Counted from the stretch's first letter, positions 9,085 through 18,838 are shown. The stretch is 64,000 nucleotides of DNA from Verrucomicrobiia bacterium (GCA_023953615.1 JAMLJH010000002.1:1104492-1168491), one strand, 5' to 3'. Notes: generated by a model not told the origin, from the letters alone. A program made the numbers and translations.

Positions 9085-9885
9085 ATGCGGAAATTGCTTG
9101 TACTCACGTTTGGCCTGGTGGGACTTACTTTGAGCGGCTCTGTTGGCCTGGCCGCTCCAGCGACCAATACGCTTCCGCTGACGCTGCGCATCGGCACTTT
9201 CAACGTGGGCCACTTCAACCAAGGCAAGCTGGGCGGTTATCAGGAAAGCGATGTTGCCGCCGCGTTGGAACGGTGGCGCAGTTGGATCAAGGCGCAGTCA
9301 TTCGACGTTTTCTTCATCAACGAATGGAACTTGAACTTCGACAAAGACGGCACGCTGAATGCCACTGAACATTTGCTGCAACCGTTCTACGACCACATCG
9401 TCTTCGGCAAACGCAACACCTGGATCTACAATGGGATGGCCTCGAACTTTCCGATCAGCAAAGCCGGCGAAGTGCCTTTGACGCACCAGGAATATTACGC
9501 CGTGCGCGCCGAGTGGCCGGTGGGCGGAGTGACGGTCACCCTGATGTCGGTGCATGTGCCTTGGCAGAAAGACGCTCATGATTCTTCCATTGACGCGTTG
9601 ATCACCGAGATGAAGCGGCACAAGTATCTGATCTGCGCCGGTGACCTGAACGCGCCGGATCGCAACGTGCTCAAGATCAAAGCGGCGGGATTCAAGGTGG
9701 CGAACGGTGGTGATGAAGGCTGGTTTTGCACCGCGGCATCCAAGTGCGGATCGCAAACGAACAACGTGCATATTGATAACATCATCACCTCGCCCAACTT
9801 GACCATCAAGCGCGTCTCCGCTCCCCGCACCGGGCTGAACGATCTGGATCATCTTCCGTTGCGGGCCGAAGTGACGTTGGAATAA
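9085..9885 (+). CDS. Exported endonuclease/exonuclease/phosphatase (EEP) family protein
   Basis: 266 aa. The start at 9085 gives MRKLLVLTFGLVGLTLSG, a signal peptide ending near GLAAPA; the frame is open upstream to 8917 but that part is not family-like. The EEP fold is indicated by LRIGTFNVGHFN (first metal site), FFINEWN (Glu), SVHVPWQ, the GDLNAPDRN motif and the C-terminal DLDHLPLRAEV (Asp-His). Such enzymes hydrolyse phosphodiester or phosphomonoester bonds in nucleic acids, inositol phosphates or sphingolipids. The exported location favours nutrient phosphate scavenging or an extracellular nuclease, but this is not resolved. Confidence 0.85.
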   Translation: MRKLLVLTFGLVGLTLSGSVGLAAPATNTLPLTLRIGTFNVGHFNQGKLGGYQESDVAAALERWRSWIKAQSFDVFFINEWNLNFDKDGTLNATEHLLQPFYDHIVFGKRNTWIYNGMASNFPISKAGEVPLTHQEYYAVRAEWPVGGVTVTLMSVHVPWQKDAHDSSIDALITEMKRHKYLICAGDLNAPDRNVLKIKAAGFKVANGGDEGWFCTAASKCGSQTNNVHIDNIITSPNLTIKRVSAPRTGLNDLDHLPLRAEVTLE

Positions 9886-9950
9886 CGCCGCGGCGGATTG
9901 CGCGGCTGCTGCCGGGAACAATGGCGCGTGGGCGCAGGAGCGCCGCGGAT

Positions 9951-10979
9951 TCAACTTTTGGATTTCACGAGCCGATGCAACATTCCGAGAAAGGTCAACA
10001 CCCAGGCGGTTAGCGCGAGATAGACGAACACCTGCGCTACCGGCAATAGAAAATCCGATTGCAGGATTCGCGCGATACCGAAGGTGCAAGTGGCGTACAT
10101 GCCCAATGGAAAGACCACGCTCCAACCGGCCGGATCGTAGGTCAACGGAAACCGGTGGTAGCCGTAGCGCCAGACCGCCAGTAACGCGAGCAGGGGCAAC
10201 CACCAAGTGCCACACGCCCAAAACAGGAGCGTCATTCCTTTGAGGAAGGGCAGTAGCGGACCGAGCGGTTCGGTCGCCGTCGCGCTTTCGATCAATGCCG
10301 ACCCCGCCAGCGTGGAGATGGCCGCCGCGCCCATGTTGATCCAGTAATGCGGTGAAAAGTCGGTGGGTGAAAATTTGAAAAACAGGCAACGGTAGAAAAT
10401 CAGCGTGATCAGCAGGCCGTAACCCATGCCGCCAGTCAGCCACAGGGCCAGTGCCAGAAAATTCAGGACCGATCGTGTCTCGTCGCCGAAGCCCGATGCC
10501 AGTTGCGTGCTCAAGATCGCGATGGCTTGAGTCGCCACCACGGCCAGCAGCCAGTTGCCGCTGAGACCTCGATCCAAAGACGGTTTGTTCGCCTTGACGG
10601 TGAGCGCGGCGAAGATGGTGTAAGTGAGCGTCGCCCAGAGCAGGAGCGCGAGTCCCCAGAGTCCGAGGGCGATCCGCCACGCTTGCTGAAGCAAAATCAA
10701 TTGTTCCGCCAGCACGCCAGTCCCGGCGACCAAGGTGAAAAAACCAGGGCCGCGCTGATGATCAGTCAAGTCGGATCGAAATTCGTGTGGAAAATACCGC
10801 CACCGCGTCAACGTGAGCATCCCGAGAACCAGATACTGGCCGACGTTCAGCCAGAGCAATCCGTGGGCAACGGCGTGGAAACCGGAATTTTCGGCGGCAA
10901 TGGAAACGATGCCAGTCGCCATCACCAGCGCAAAATAACCCGGCGCCAAGGCGCGAATTTCGTTGGTTGAAAAGCTCAT
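9951..10979 (-). CDS. TDT-family (TehA/SLAC1-like) membrane carrier
   Basis: 342-aa integral membrane protein with about ten hydrophobic helices. The start at 10979 (MSFSTNEIRALAPGYFALVMATGIVS) matches the family's opening, where 'PGYFALVMATGI' is the characteristic first helix. The family covers tellurite-resistance TehA, bacterial dicarboxylate carriers and the plant SLAC1 anion channel. No hydrophilic regulatory domain is present. Substrate (anion, sulfite or C4-dicarboxylate) cannot be told from sequence alone. Stand-alone gene facing the EEP gene. Confidence 0.83.
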   Translation of the reverse strand: MSFSTNEIRALAPGYFALVMATGIVSIAAENSGFHAVAHGLLWLNVGQYLVLGMLTLTRWRYFPHEFRSDLTDHQRGPGFFTLVAGTGVLAEQLILLQQAWRIALGLWGLALLLWATLTYTIFAALTVKANKPSLDRGLSGNWLLAVVATQAIAILSTQLASGFGDETRSVLNFLALALWLTGGMGYGLLITLIFYRCLFFKFSPTDFSPHYWINMGAAAISTLAGSALIESATATEPLGPLLPFLKGMTLLFWACGTWWLPLLALLAVWRYGYHRFPLTYDPAGWSVVFPLGMYATCTFGIARILQSDFLLPVAQVFVYLALTAWVLTFLGMLHRLVKSKS

Positions 10980-11468
10980 GCGCGCGCCGTTTTCATCCGG
11001 GGCAACCGATCGCGACCCACGCAAAGAGTGACTCAGTTTTTCGCGGTAGCAGCAGTTCCAGTTGGTTTGTGGTAATGATCAATCGCGTCGCCTCACAACC
11101 GGAACAGAATAAGGAAAGAATTGTCGGTGAGTCGAAAAGATAATGGCAATCAACGGAATCCCAACTGACCTGTTGTGCTGTAGTTTGTGATGATATCGAA
11201 GTTGCGTTGGTGGAGTGGAATGGAAGATTGATGCTTTGGCCCCCGCTGCCTTCGGAGCGCGACTGATCCTCAGTCGCAGCGCGGGAAAGAGACGGAGACT
11301 GCGGAGGTTCGCGTAATTTCCCTTGCTGCCACGTGCTGCGGACGGGGGACCGTCCGCGCTCCTCGTGTCGGACTTCTTTTGCGTGAAGCGTGCCTCGCAC
11401 TTCCTACGACGGTTTTCACGACGGTTTTTCTTCCAAGCTTTTGGCCGGGGCTTTGGCATATTGGTGGC
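10980..11468. repeat. Gene-free stretch with REP-like palindromes
   Basis: No supported gene. Two perfect hairpins lie in tandem: GCGACTGA-tcc-TCAGTCGC at 11259-11277 and GCGGACGG-ggga-CCGTCCGC at 11338-11357. Just before yhbY a short direct repeat 'acgacggttttcacgacggttttt' occurs (about 11405-11428). The short arms with 3-4 nt loops resemble other palindromes in the window, but the sequences differ from the REP family flanking the RAYT gene. Confidence 0.45.
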
Positions 11469-11777
11469 ATGGGTGAATTGACCAATGCTCAAATCCGCTC
11501 GCTTAAAGCGCGCGGCCAGTTTTTGAAGCCAGCGGTGAAGGTTGGCAAGGAAGGACTGTCGCCGGCGTTTTTTGCCGCGTTGAAGGAGGCGCTACAACAT
11601 AACGAATTGATCAAGGTGAAATTTGACGATCACAAAGATGAGAAGAAACGGCTCGCGCCGCAATTGGCCGAGCAGAGTGGCAGCGAGTTGATCATGCGGG
11701 TGGGCAACGTCGTGTTGCTTTATCGTCCTAAACCCGGCGTCGAAGCAGCTTCCGATCTTGAAGCGCCCGAACGGTAA
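11469..11777 (+). CDS. yhbY: YhbY/CRS1-type RNA-binding protein
   Basis: 102-aa single CRM domain protein. The start at 11469 gives MGELTNAQIRSLKARGQFLKP, a normal YhbY N-terminus. The family's GxxG-type loop appears as VGKEGLSPAFFAAL, followed by ELIKVKFDD and the C-terminal QLAEQSGSELIMRVGNVVLLYR. YhbY binds 23S rRNA in pre-50S particles and helps ribosome assembly. There is a short charged tail (PEAASDLEAPER-like) after the domain. It is followed by an unrelated exported protein 117 bp downstream. Confidence 0.9.
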   Translation: MGELTNAQIRSLKARGQFLKPAVKVGKEGLSPAFFAALKEALQHNELIKVKFDDHKDEKKRLAPQLAEQSGSELIMRVGNVVLLYRPKPGVEAASDLEAPER

Positions 11778-11894
11778 TTGAGGAATCCAGTTCCGTTGCG
11801 TGCGAACGGCGTCTGGGACTGGAGCGCGTGGCGACGATTGAAAATGGCACGCTCTCTTATTTACGCGCGGACGGCTTTCGCCCATGATGACGGC

Positions 11895-13592
11895 ATGAGA
11901 CCGTTACAGCGATGTGGGTGGCGCGCCGCCAGTTTTGCGGGATGGATCAGCCTGATTTTGTTCACAGCGATCGCCGCGCGCGCGGTTGAATTTCGTCGTC
12001 TGTCGGTGACCGAATACCGGAGCAAAATGACAGCCGGTTGGTTGGGACAAATGGCCGGGGTATCGTGGGGCGCGCCGACTGAGTTCAAGTGGGAGGACGC
12101 CATCATCCCCGCTGACAAAGTGCCGGAGTGGAAACCGACATTGATCAACGCGGCTTTTCCCCAGGACGATCTTTATGTGGAAATGACCTTTCTGCGCACC
12201 CTTGAACGGCACGGCTTGGAGGCTTCGATTCGACAGGTCGGGATTGATTTTGCCAACAGCGGTTATCCGCTCTGGTGCGCCAACAATGCGGGCAGGAACA
12301 ATTTGCGCAAAGGCATTGCGCCGCCTGATTCCAGCCATCCCCAGTTCAACAAGTGCCCCAACGATATTGACTATCAGATTGAAGCGGACTTCTCCGGATT
12401 GATCGCACCGGGCCTGCCGCAGTTCGCGATCGAGTGTGGCGAGAAGTTCGGCCGGCTGATGAATTACGGCGACGGCATGTACGCCGGTCAGTTCATCGGC
12501 GCGTTGTATGCCGCCGCGTTTTTTGAAACGGAACCCGTCCAACTGATTGAAACCGCGCTGGCCGCCATTCCGCGCGATTGTCAGTACGCCGAAATGGTGC
12601 GCGACGTGGTCGCCTGGCATCAGGCGAATCCGGATGCGTGGGAAAAGACCTGGCAACTCTGTCAGCAGAAATACCGCGAAAATCCTGAGTATCAAAAAGC
12701 GTCCAATGGCGGGATTGATTGTAAGATCAACGGCGCTTACGTGTTGCTTGGGTTGCTCTACGGTCAGCGCGATTTTGATCGCACCATGGTCATTGCAATG
12801 CGCGCGGGTCAGGATTCCGATTGTAATCCTTCGAGCGCCGGAGGCGTTTTGTTCACCACTTATGGCGCGGGAAAAATACCGGCGCGTTTCACCAGCGCAC
12901 TGGATGAATTGGAAGTCTTCAGCCACACCGAATACACCTTTCCCAAACTTCTGGCGGTCAGCGAGCAGTTGGCCCGACAGGTGATTCTGCGCGCGGGCGG
13001 AAAAATCGTCACGGAGAACGGCGAGGAAATTTTTCTGATTCCGGTGCAGTCGCCGCAACCGAGTCCGCTGGTGCTCAGTTGGTCGCCCGGCCCCATTGCC
13101 GACAGCCGGTTCACTCCAGAGGAAATGGCGCAGATCACGGCGCGGAATGTGCCCCGGGCCGTCACGCTGGCCGCCGGAGATATTTTACCGGGCTGGGAGG
13201 TGAATGATTGCGGCACGGACATGAATCCGGGTTTGCGTGAAGAATATGCGGGGCGAAACAATGTGCTGCTGACGCATCCACTGGATCGCGAGACCGGTTG
13301 CGTTTTGAGTCGGAAAGTGAATTTACCCGTCGACAAAAAGAGCACGCTGCGGATCACGGTGGCACACGACACCCGTGGCGACTTTGATCTGATCGTGCGC
13401 GTGAATGGTGAAGAATTGTTGCGCAAACCGGTTAGTTCGCAAACGACCACCGACGACCCGTGGCTGATGCAGGATGTGGATTTGTCGGGATTCGCCGGTC
13501 AGCAAGGAGTGAAAGTGGAGTTGATCAACCAGCCCAGCGACTGGTCCTACGAAGCGGCGTATTGGGCGGACTTACGAATCGTGAGCCGGTAA
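11895..13592 (+). CDS. Exported ADP-ribosylglycohydrolase-fold protein
   Basis: 565 aa. The start at 11895 gives MRPLQRCGWRAASFAGWISLILFTAIAARA as an export signal. The main domain is ADP-ribosylglycohydrolase (ARH/DraG)-like: YRSKMTAGWLGQMAGVSWG near the N-terminus, QDDLYVEM (about residue 90, metal-binding Asp pair) and GQDSDCNPSSAGG (about residue 304, second metal motif). After about residue 390 comes a beta-rich C-terminal part (GWEVNDCGTDMNPGLREEY, then DVDLSGFAGQQGVKVEL) resembling a carbohydrate-binding jelly roll. The export signal makes a role in sugar metabolism more likely than protein de-ADP-ribosylation. Such secreted ARH-like proteins are common in Planctomycetes/Verrucomicrobia. 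Confidence 0.83.
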   Translation: MRPLQRCGWRAASFAGWISLILFTAIAARAVEFRRLSVTEYRSKMTAGWLGQMAGVSWGAPTEFKWEDAIIPADKVPEWKPTLINAAFPQDDLYVEMTFLRTLERHGLEASIRQVGIDFANSGYPLWCANNAGRNNLRKGIAPPDSSHPQFNKCPNDIDYQIEADFSGLIAPGLPQFAIECGEKFGRLMNYGDGMYAGQFIGALYAAAFFETEPVQLIETALAAIPRDCQYAEMVRDVVAWHQANPDAWEKTWQLCQQKYRENPEYQKASNGGIDCKINGAYVLLGLLYGQRDFDRTMVIAMRAGQDSDCNPSSAGGVLFTTYGAGKIPARFTSALDELEVFSHTEYTFPKLLAVSEQLARQVILRAGGKIVTENGEEIFLIPVQSPQPSPLVLSWSPGPIADSRFTPEEMAQITARNVPRAVTLAAGDILPGWEVNDCGTDMNPGLREEYAGRNNVLLTHPLDRETGCVLSRKVNLPVDKKSTLRITVAHDTRGDFDLIVRVNGEELLRKPVSSQTTTDDPWLMQDVDLSGFAGQQGVKVELINQPSDWSYEAAYWADLRIVSR

Positions 13593-13662
13593 TCTTGCGG
13601 CATCGGGAATGGCTGGCGGAACGGTACGCTCATGCTTTGATTGCAAATCTGCCAAGGTTTTT

Positions 13663-14652
13663 TTAGAACTCGCGCAGTAAGAGGACCGCGATACTTCCGA
13701 TGGCCACGGATAACAACCAGATGAGCATCACGGTGGTGGTTTTACTTAAACCCAACCGCACGAGACGATGGGAGAGGTGATTGGTATCGCCAAGGTAAAA
13801 GGGCTTGCCGAGCCGCAGCCGGAGCATGACCACCCAGGCCAGATCGCCCAACGGGACCGCCAAAATAAACAGCGGCAGCAGCACCGCCAATGGTTGCGGA
13901 TGCTGTTCGGAATGGAAATGCGGCAGAATCGCCATGATGGCCAGCAGATAACCAACCAGGTGACTGCCGGAATCCCCCAAAAAGGCGCGGGCCCGGGGGA
14001 AATTATGTGGCAGAAAACCCATCAGCGCCCCGACGGTGAGAAACGCCAGCAGTGCGACAAGGTATTGTCCGTGATACGCCGCAATACCTCCGAACCACGC
14101 CGCGCCGATCGCTCCCAGTCCGCCGCAGAGGCCATTCATGTTGTCCATGAAGTTGAAGGCGTTCACGATGGTTAACAGCCACAAGATTGTGATGACGTAG
14201 CTAAAGAGGGGGAGGGGAACGAACAGGGTGATGCGCACCCCCGCCGCTGCGACCCCGCCGGCAATGAGCAGTTGCGCGATGAATTTCGACGCGGGACGCA
14301 GTTCGATCCGGTCGTCGAGCAAGCCCACCACCGTCATGCCGATGGCGCCGAGCGCGATGGCCAGCAATTGTCCCGCGCGCTGTTCAAATCCATGTCCCAA
14401 CGGTGCCGCGCTGGCCTCGCCAAGCCAGCCGAATTTCAGTATCGCAACGGCCACGATCAACGGGAGCAACAACGCGGTTAATACCGTCAAGCCGCCGGCA
14501 AGTGGCACGGGTTCAGCGTGGATCTTGCGCTGCCCCGGATCATCCAGAAAACCGTTCCGCCCGCACCAAATCCGCCAGATCGGCAGGGAGAAAAACGCGA
14601 CGGCCCAGGCGCTGCAAAACGCTGCCAGATAGAGGTTGGAGGGAAACATCAT
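13663..14652 (-). CDS. WecA/TagO-like undecaprenyl-phosphate sugar-1-phosphate transferase
   Basis: 329-aa polytopic enzyme of the MraY/WecA family, which transfers a sugar-1-phosphate (often GlcNAc) to undecaprenyl phosphate to begin glycan synthesis. The diagnostic motifs are GLLDDRIEL (about 104-113), NAFNFMDNMNGL (about 165-177), FLGDSGSH (about 223-230) and NHLSHRLVRLG (about 289-299). MraY itself is less likely because of the cell-wall-unrelated context. The ATG overlaps the stop of the upstream GT4 gene (ATGA), so the two are translationally coupled. Third gene of a minus-strand glycan operon. Confidence 0.9.
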   Translation of the reverse strand: MMFPSNLYLAAFCSAWAVAFFSLPIWRIWCGRNGFLDDPGQRKIHAEPVPLAGGLTVLTALLLPLIVAVAILKFGWLGEASAAPLGHGFEQRAGQLLAIALGAIGMTVVGLLDDRIELRPASKFIAQLLIAGGVAAAGVRITLFVPLPLFSYVITILWLLTIVNAFNFMDNMNGLCGGLGAIGAAWFGGIAAYHGQYLVALLAFLTVGALMGFLPHNFPRARAFLGDSGSHLVGYLLAIMAILPHFHSEQHPQPLAVLLPLFILAVPLGDLAWVVMLRLRLGKPFYLGDTNHLSHRLVRLGLSKTTTVMLIWLLSVAIGSIAVLLLREF

Positions 14653-15815
14653 TGGTTGGAGGCGCGCGCCAACTGCTCTTGATACAGGCGATAAATGGTT
14701 GCCACCATGAGTTTGACGGGAAAGCGCGCTTGCACCAACTGCCGACCGTTCTGCCCCAGTTCGTGACGCAACCGGGCATCGCGCATCAACTGAAGCAACT
14801 TCTCAACAACCGCGTCTTCCTGGCCGGTGCGGACCAGGAATCCAGTCTTTCCGTCCAAACAGATTTCATCAGCGCCGTCAAAATCATAAGCGATGACCGG
14901 CTTGCCGGCGGCCAGCGCCTGAGCCAGCGCGCGTCCCAACGCTTCCCGCCGTGACAGGTGAACGAGACAGTTCATGAGACCCACGTAGCGCGAAATTTCC
15001 GAGGGCGGGACCAAGCCGGTAAAAGTGACATTATCACTCAGGTAAAGCTGCCGCACTTGCGCCTCCAGTTTGGCGCGCAGCACGCCGTCGCCGACCAGCA
15101 GCAGATGGGCTTGCGGACAGTCTTTGATGAATTTGGCGAACACGCGCAACATTTCGTCGTGCCCTTTCAGCGGAAACAGCCGGCCGATTTTCCCCACCAC
15201 AAACGCGTTGGGCGGAATGTGGAGTTGCGCCCGCAGCGCGGGGTCATTGGTCGCCGATAGGAATGGCTCGATATCAAAACCGCTCCAGATGCGTGTGTAC
15301 ATTTCTGGCCGGCCAATTCCCGCCGCCAGATAGCGCTTGGCCATGGCTTGGGCGGAAACGATGAAGTGCGTGGTGAATTTCGCCGCGTAACGTTCGGCGG
15401 CGGTAAAAATAAAATTCGCCAGCGCGCCTTGAAACGGGCCGAAGCTGGGGCCGTGAATGTGGTGAATGATCACCGGCACCCCTGCTCGCGCCGCCGCCAG
15501 GCGACCCAGGACTCCCGCCTTGCCGCTGTGCGTGTGAACGATGTCCGGCTTCTGCTCGCGCAATTGGTGAGTCAACTCCCGCCGGGCGCGCGCGTCTTGC
15601 CATGGCTGCACCGGGCGAATCAGCGAAGGTACCACCGTCAGCAAATCCGGAATGGAGGCCACCTGGGATTCGAGCGAACCTTCGGGGCCGGTGGTGGGAC
15701 CGGAAATCAGGCGTACGGTTACATCCGGTTGGTTACGCAGACCGAGCACCGTGGCGACCGTATTTTCCTGGGCGCCGCCAACAATGAGTCGGGTGATGAT
15801 GTGGGTGACGCGCAT
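14649..15815 (-). CDS. Glycosyltransferase family 4 (GT-B) protein
   Basis: 388-aa cytoplasmic glycosyltransferase. The N-terminal domain opens with MRVTHIITRLIVGGAQENT, the typical GT4 acceptor-side start, and contains DIVHTHSGKAGVLGRLAA. The donor-binding domain has GKIGRLFPLKGHDEML and the ExxxxxxxE-type block REALGRALAQALAAGKPVIA followed by GADEI. Donor and acceptor are unknown. It overlaps the WecA-like gene by 4 bases and is 7 bases downstream of the DUF2723/TPR gene, so the three probably act in one exopolysaccharide or cell-surface glycan pathway. Confidence 0.92.
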   Translation of the reverse strand: MRVTHIITRLIVGGAQENTVATVLGLRNQPDVTVRLISGPTTGPEGSLESQVASIPDLLTVVPSLIRPVQPWQDARARRELTHQLREQKPDIVHTHSGKAGVLGRLAAARAGVPVIIHHIHGPSFGPFQGALANFIFTAAERYAAKFTTHFIVSAQAMAKRYLAAGIGRPEMYTRIWSGFDIEPFLSATNDPALRAQLHIPPNAFVVGKIGRLFPLKGHDEMLRVFAKFIKDCPQAHLLLVGDGVLRAKLEAQVRQLYLSDNVTFTGLVPPSEISRYVGLMNCLVHLSRREALGRALAQALAAGKPVIAYDFDGADEICLDGKTGFLVRTGQEDAVVEKLLQLMRDARLRHELGQNGRQLVQARFPVKLMVATIYRLYQEQLARASNQ

Positions 15816-15822
15816 GGCGTCG

Positions 15823-18792
15823 TTAAGGCTTGGGCGCCGTTTTGGCGTCCGGCGCAGCGATGGCTTCGCCTTTCAGCTCGCGCAATCGTTGAGCGACCTC
15901 GATCGCTTCGGTCGTTCGCGCCGGTGCGTTCAGGAGGTAGTTTTCGTAATGTCGAATGGCCGCATTAGTGTCCTGGCGGCGGAAGGCGATCTCGCCCAGG
16001 CCATAGTCCACGGCGAACTCCTTCGGGAACTGGCGCTGCACGGTCTCGTAATCCTGTTGCGCGCCGTCCAAACGGTTGGCGTGTAATTGGGCAATGGCGC
16101 GATAGAGAATGGCGCGATAGTTGTTGGGCTCCACGGTCGAGGCGCGATCAAAGGACTCAATGGCCCCATCGTAATCCGACAGTTCGATGAGGAAACAACC
16201 GCGGTTGATGAGCCACGTCAGGTTGGTGGGAGCGAGTTGTACCAGGCGTTCGCTTAACGCCAGTGCGTTGGTGTAGCGGTGATTATCCGCATACACTTTG
16301 CAGGCCGCGCCCAGCAGGTTGAAGTTGTTGGGCGACTTGGCCAGATTTTCGTTGATGATCCGGTTGGCGGCGGCATCGTCGTTTTTCGCCAGATAAGCCG
16401 CCGCTTCGATGCAGAACAAATCCGTGAGATTGGTTCGAACGTCGGGAAGGCGATCCGCAATTTGACGCACTTCGTCCACCATCTTGATGGTTTCATCCGG
16501 CAGCCCGCGATTGAGATTCAGTTGGGCCAGCCACAAACGGCTGCCGATGTCATCCGCAACCAGGACGCGGGTGCGATCAAAATACTGCGCGGCTTGTCGA
16601 ATCAAATTCCCTTGCACAAACACCATACCCTGTTGATAGGCCAGGCCGGGCAGATCATACGGGCCGAAGACCGTGAGCATCTGTTCCCAAGTGCGGGTTT
16701 CGCCAAAGATATCTGCAAATTCCTTGGGGATGGCCAGCGTCGGCGCCTCGCCGCGTTGGTGTTGGGCGTTGAACAGCAAATTACCGGAAGCCACGACATT
16801 GTCCGGATTCAGTTCTTCCGCCAGCGCAAACCACTTTGCGGCCTCGGGGTATTCGTTCAACCTTTGCAACTCGACGCCCCAGCGGACCAGGCTTCGGGAG
16901 CAGTACGAACCCAGGATGGATACGGATTGGTTTTGACGCGGCTTGAGTCCGATTTTTTTATACAGATTTTTGGGAAACTTGAGTCGTGGCTGCTGAGTGG
17001 TGGCGCGGGTCTCGGGCAGAATGGTGGTCAAAAACCCATGCTCGGCTTCAGTCCAAAACCGGTTGTTCCGAGTGACACATTCGGGCGAGAGCGGCGCGGC
17101 GAGCAGCGAACTGGTCTTATCCAGATGCAACAAACTGCCCAAACCGTTCGGCTCGGCGTGAAATGTTTCAAAGTAATAACCAAAGCTGGGATGCAGATAC
17201 GCGATTTGATGATCCGCCGCCATCTGCATCATCGCCCGTAGCAATTTAATCTCGGGAATGGCGGCTTGGGGTTCAAGATCGTCAGGCACGATCCAGTCGG
17301 GATGTTTTTTATGCAAAAACTTTTGATAGTCCGATGAGGTCAACCATGCGGTGGTGACAAAAATATAGTCGGCGGCGCGCCGTTGCCGTGTCAGCCACTC
17401 CTGCACCATCCAGAGCCGGCGGGGATCATCGCTCAGAATCACGCCGTGTTCCGGGAGGTTGAATGCTTCCGCCGCCGCAAAGCGACTTTGCAAGGGACCG
17501 TTGGTCAACCGGATTTGCGGGAGATTGCGATCCAGCAATATGAGCGGCGTGACAATCAGCAGACCTAGCAATGCCGCCGCCACGCCCCATTGGACGCGGA
17601 GCGCACCCAGGGCGGGCCGCTTGACGCTCCGTCCGGGTTCATGAGCTTGCGAAACGACCAGGAGGTAACCGCTGTAATAACCGACGCTCAAAGCCGCCAG
17701 ATAATACAGCGGCAGGAAGGCGAAGTTGCCGCCGGGGAAGGGGAGGCTTTTGCCGATCTCCCGCGGACTAAAATCGGGATCGAGAATCACCCACAAGCAG
17801 GCGAGCAGAATGGCGGTATGGCAGACGTGAAACGCGATGTTCGTGACAAATGAACCAACATGGCTGGCGTCACGGTGGGGCGCCCAGCGGATGGAGAGCA
17901 GAAATACCGGAACCACCGACGTGAGTGAGAGCAGCAGCAAGGTTTCGCGTGGAAGAGTGGTTAGCACCCAGCGTTGAGTGCCCAGGTTGCTGCGCAACAG
18001 TTCCCAGAAGGTCGCCGCAGTGCTGCCCGACCACGCACCAATGGCGGGTAATAGCAGATAAAAGGCGAGTCCCGCCAAACCGTAGAACAACATGCGGCTT
18101 AGAAAGCTGAACTTGAAAAACTCCAGTTTGCGCGTCCACACCAAGGCGCCGAGATAAATCGGGAAGCCGGCGATCATCACGGGATTATTGGTCAGCGCCA
18201 GTCCATAAACAAACGCGGCATGGAGCAGGCGCGCTTCCTTTTCATCGCGCCGATACTCGAGGAAACTGCGCAATACGTAAGCGAACAACAGTAGATCGAA
18301 CATTTCGCCCGAACCGTTCGTACCGTATTCCCAGAAACTCAAGCCAAGCGCGCAAACCAGGGTTGCCAGCACCGGAGGCAGCCACGCGAACGGCAGCCCG
18401 GTCAATAACTCGCGCGTGCGCCCCAGCCGGAATTTCTGCATCGCGGTTCGATCATGCGGCAGCAATGCGACGGAGCGGGCCAGTTGCCCCAACGCCAGCG
18501 CCGCGCAGGCCACAGAAAAGAGGTTGAGGCATAAGGGAATCCAGGCGGCGGGCAGCCACCGGATGGGCAGGGTCACCAGATAATAAATCGGGGCCAGTAC
18601 GTCGGGAGTATAACTCCAGCCAAGGGCGCGCACGCCGGCCGGCATTTGTTGCACCGAAGTCCAATCCGGTAGAAAAGACAGATGGCGGTTGACCGTGAGC
18701 AGGTAGCCTCCCGCCACCACGGCCGCCAGAGCCCACGGCAGCCAGCTCATCGTGTAATGCGCTGACGATTTCTTTTCGTGACCTGTTGTCAT
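15823..18792 (-). CDS. DUF2723-type polytopic membrane protein with C-terminal TPR repeats
   Basis: 989-aa first gene of the glycan operon. The N-terminal 450 residues contain about a dozen hydrophobic helices and resemble DUF2723 / GT-C-like membrane glycosyltransferases (WSYTPDVLAPIYYLVTLP, FWEYGTNGSGEMFDLLLF). A periplasmic segment of about 200 residues follows, and from roughly residue 640 to 970 there are TPR-like helical repeats (for example AAKWFALAEELNPDNVVASG, DYDGAIESFDRASTVEPNN and TNAAIRHYENYLLNAP). A role as sugar transferase onto proteins or glycans at the periplasmic face is inferred. The TPRs would be a docking surface. Confidence 0.72.
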   Translation of the reverse strand: MTTGHEKKSSAHYTMSWLPWALAAVVAGGYLLTVNRHLSFLPDWTSVQQMPAGVRALGWSYTPDVLAPIYYLVTLPIRWLPAAWIPLCLNLFSVACAALALGQLARSVALLPHDRTAMQKFRLGRTRELLTGLPFAWLPPVLATLVCALGLSFWEYGTNGSGEMFDLLLFAYVLRSFLEYRRDEKEARLLHAAFVYGLALTNNPVMIAGFPIYLGALVWTRKLEFFKFSFLSRMLFYGLAGLAFYLLLPAIGAWSGSTAATFWELLRSNLGTQRWVLTTLPRETLLLLSLTSVVPVFLLSIRWAPHRDASHVGSFVTNIAFHVCHTAILLACLWVILDPDFSPREIGKSLPFPGGNFAFLPLYYLAALSVGYYSGYLLVVSQAHEPGRSVKRPALGALRVQWGVAAALLGLLIVTPLILLDRNLPQIRLTNGPLQSRFAAAEAFNLPEHGVILSDDPRRLWMVQEWLTRQRRAADYIFVTTAWLTSSDYQKFLHKKHPDWIVPDDLEPQAAIPEIKLLRAMMQMAADHQIAYLHPSFGYYFETFHAEPNGLGSLLHLDKTSSLLAAPLSPECVTRNNRFWTEAEHGFLTTILPETRATTQQPRLKFPKNLYKKIGLKPRQNQSVSILGSYCSRSLVRWGVELQRLNEYPEAAKWFALAEELNPDNVVASGNLLFNAQHQRGEAPTLAIPKEFADIFGETRTWEQMLTVFGPYDLPGLAYQQGMVFVQGNLIRQAAQYFDRTRVLVADDIGSRLWLAQLNLNRGLPDETIKMVDEVRQIADRLPDVRTNLTDLFCIEAAAYLAKNDDAAANRIINENLAKSPNNFNLLGAACKVYADNHRYTNALALSERLVQLAPTNLTWLINRGCFLIELSDYDGAIESFDRASTVEPNNYRAILYRAIAQLHANRLDGAQQDYETVQRQFPKEFAVDYGLGEIAFRRQDTNAAIRHYENYLLNAPARTTEAIEVAQRLRELKGEAIAAPDAKTAPKP

Positions 18793-18838
18793 GCGATTAC
18801 TCAGTTGAATTCATGTGGAATCACTTGGCAAGTATCGT

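Noticed and set aside
11904..13058. 384-aa minus-strand frame within the ADP-ribosylglycohydrolase-like gene
   Set aside because: Antisense shadow; the plus-strand gene has signal peptide and family motifs.
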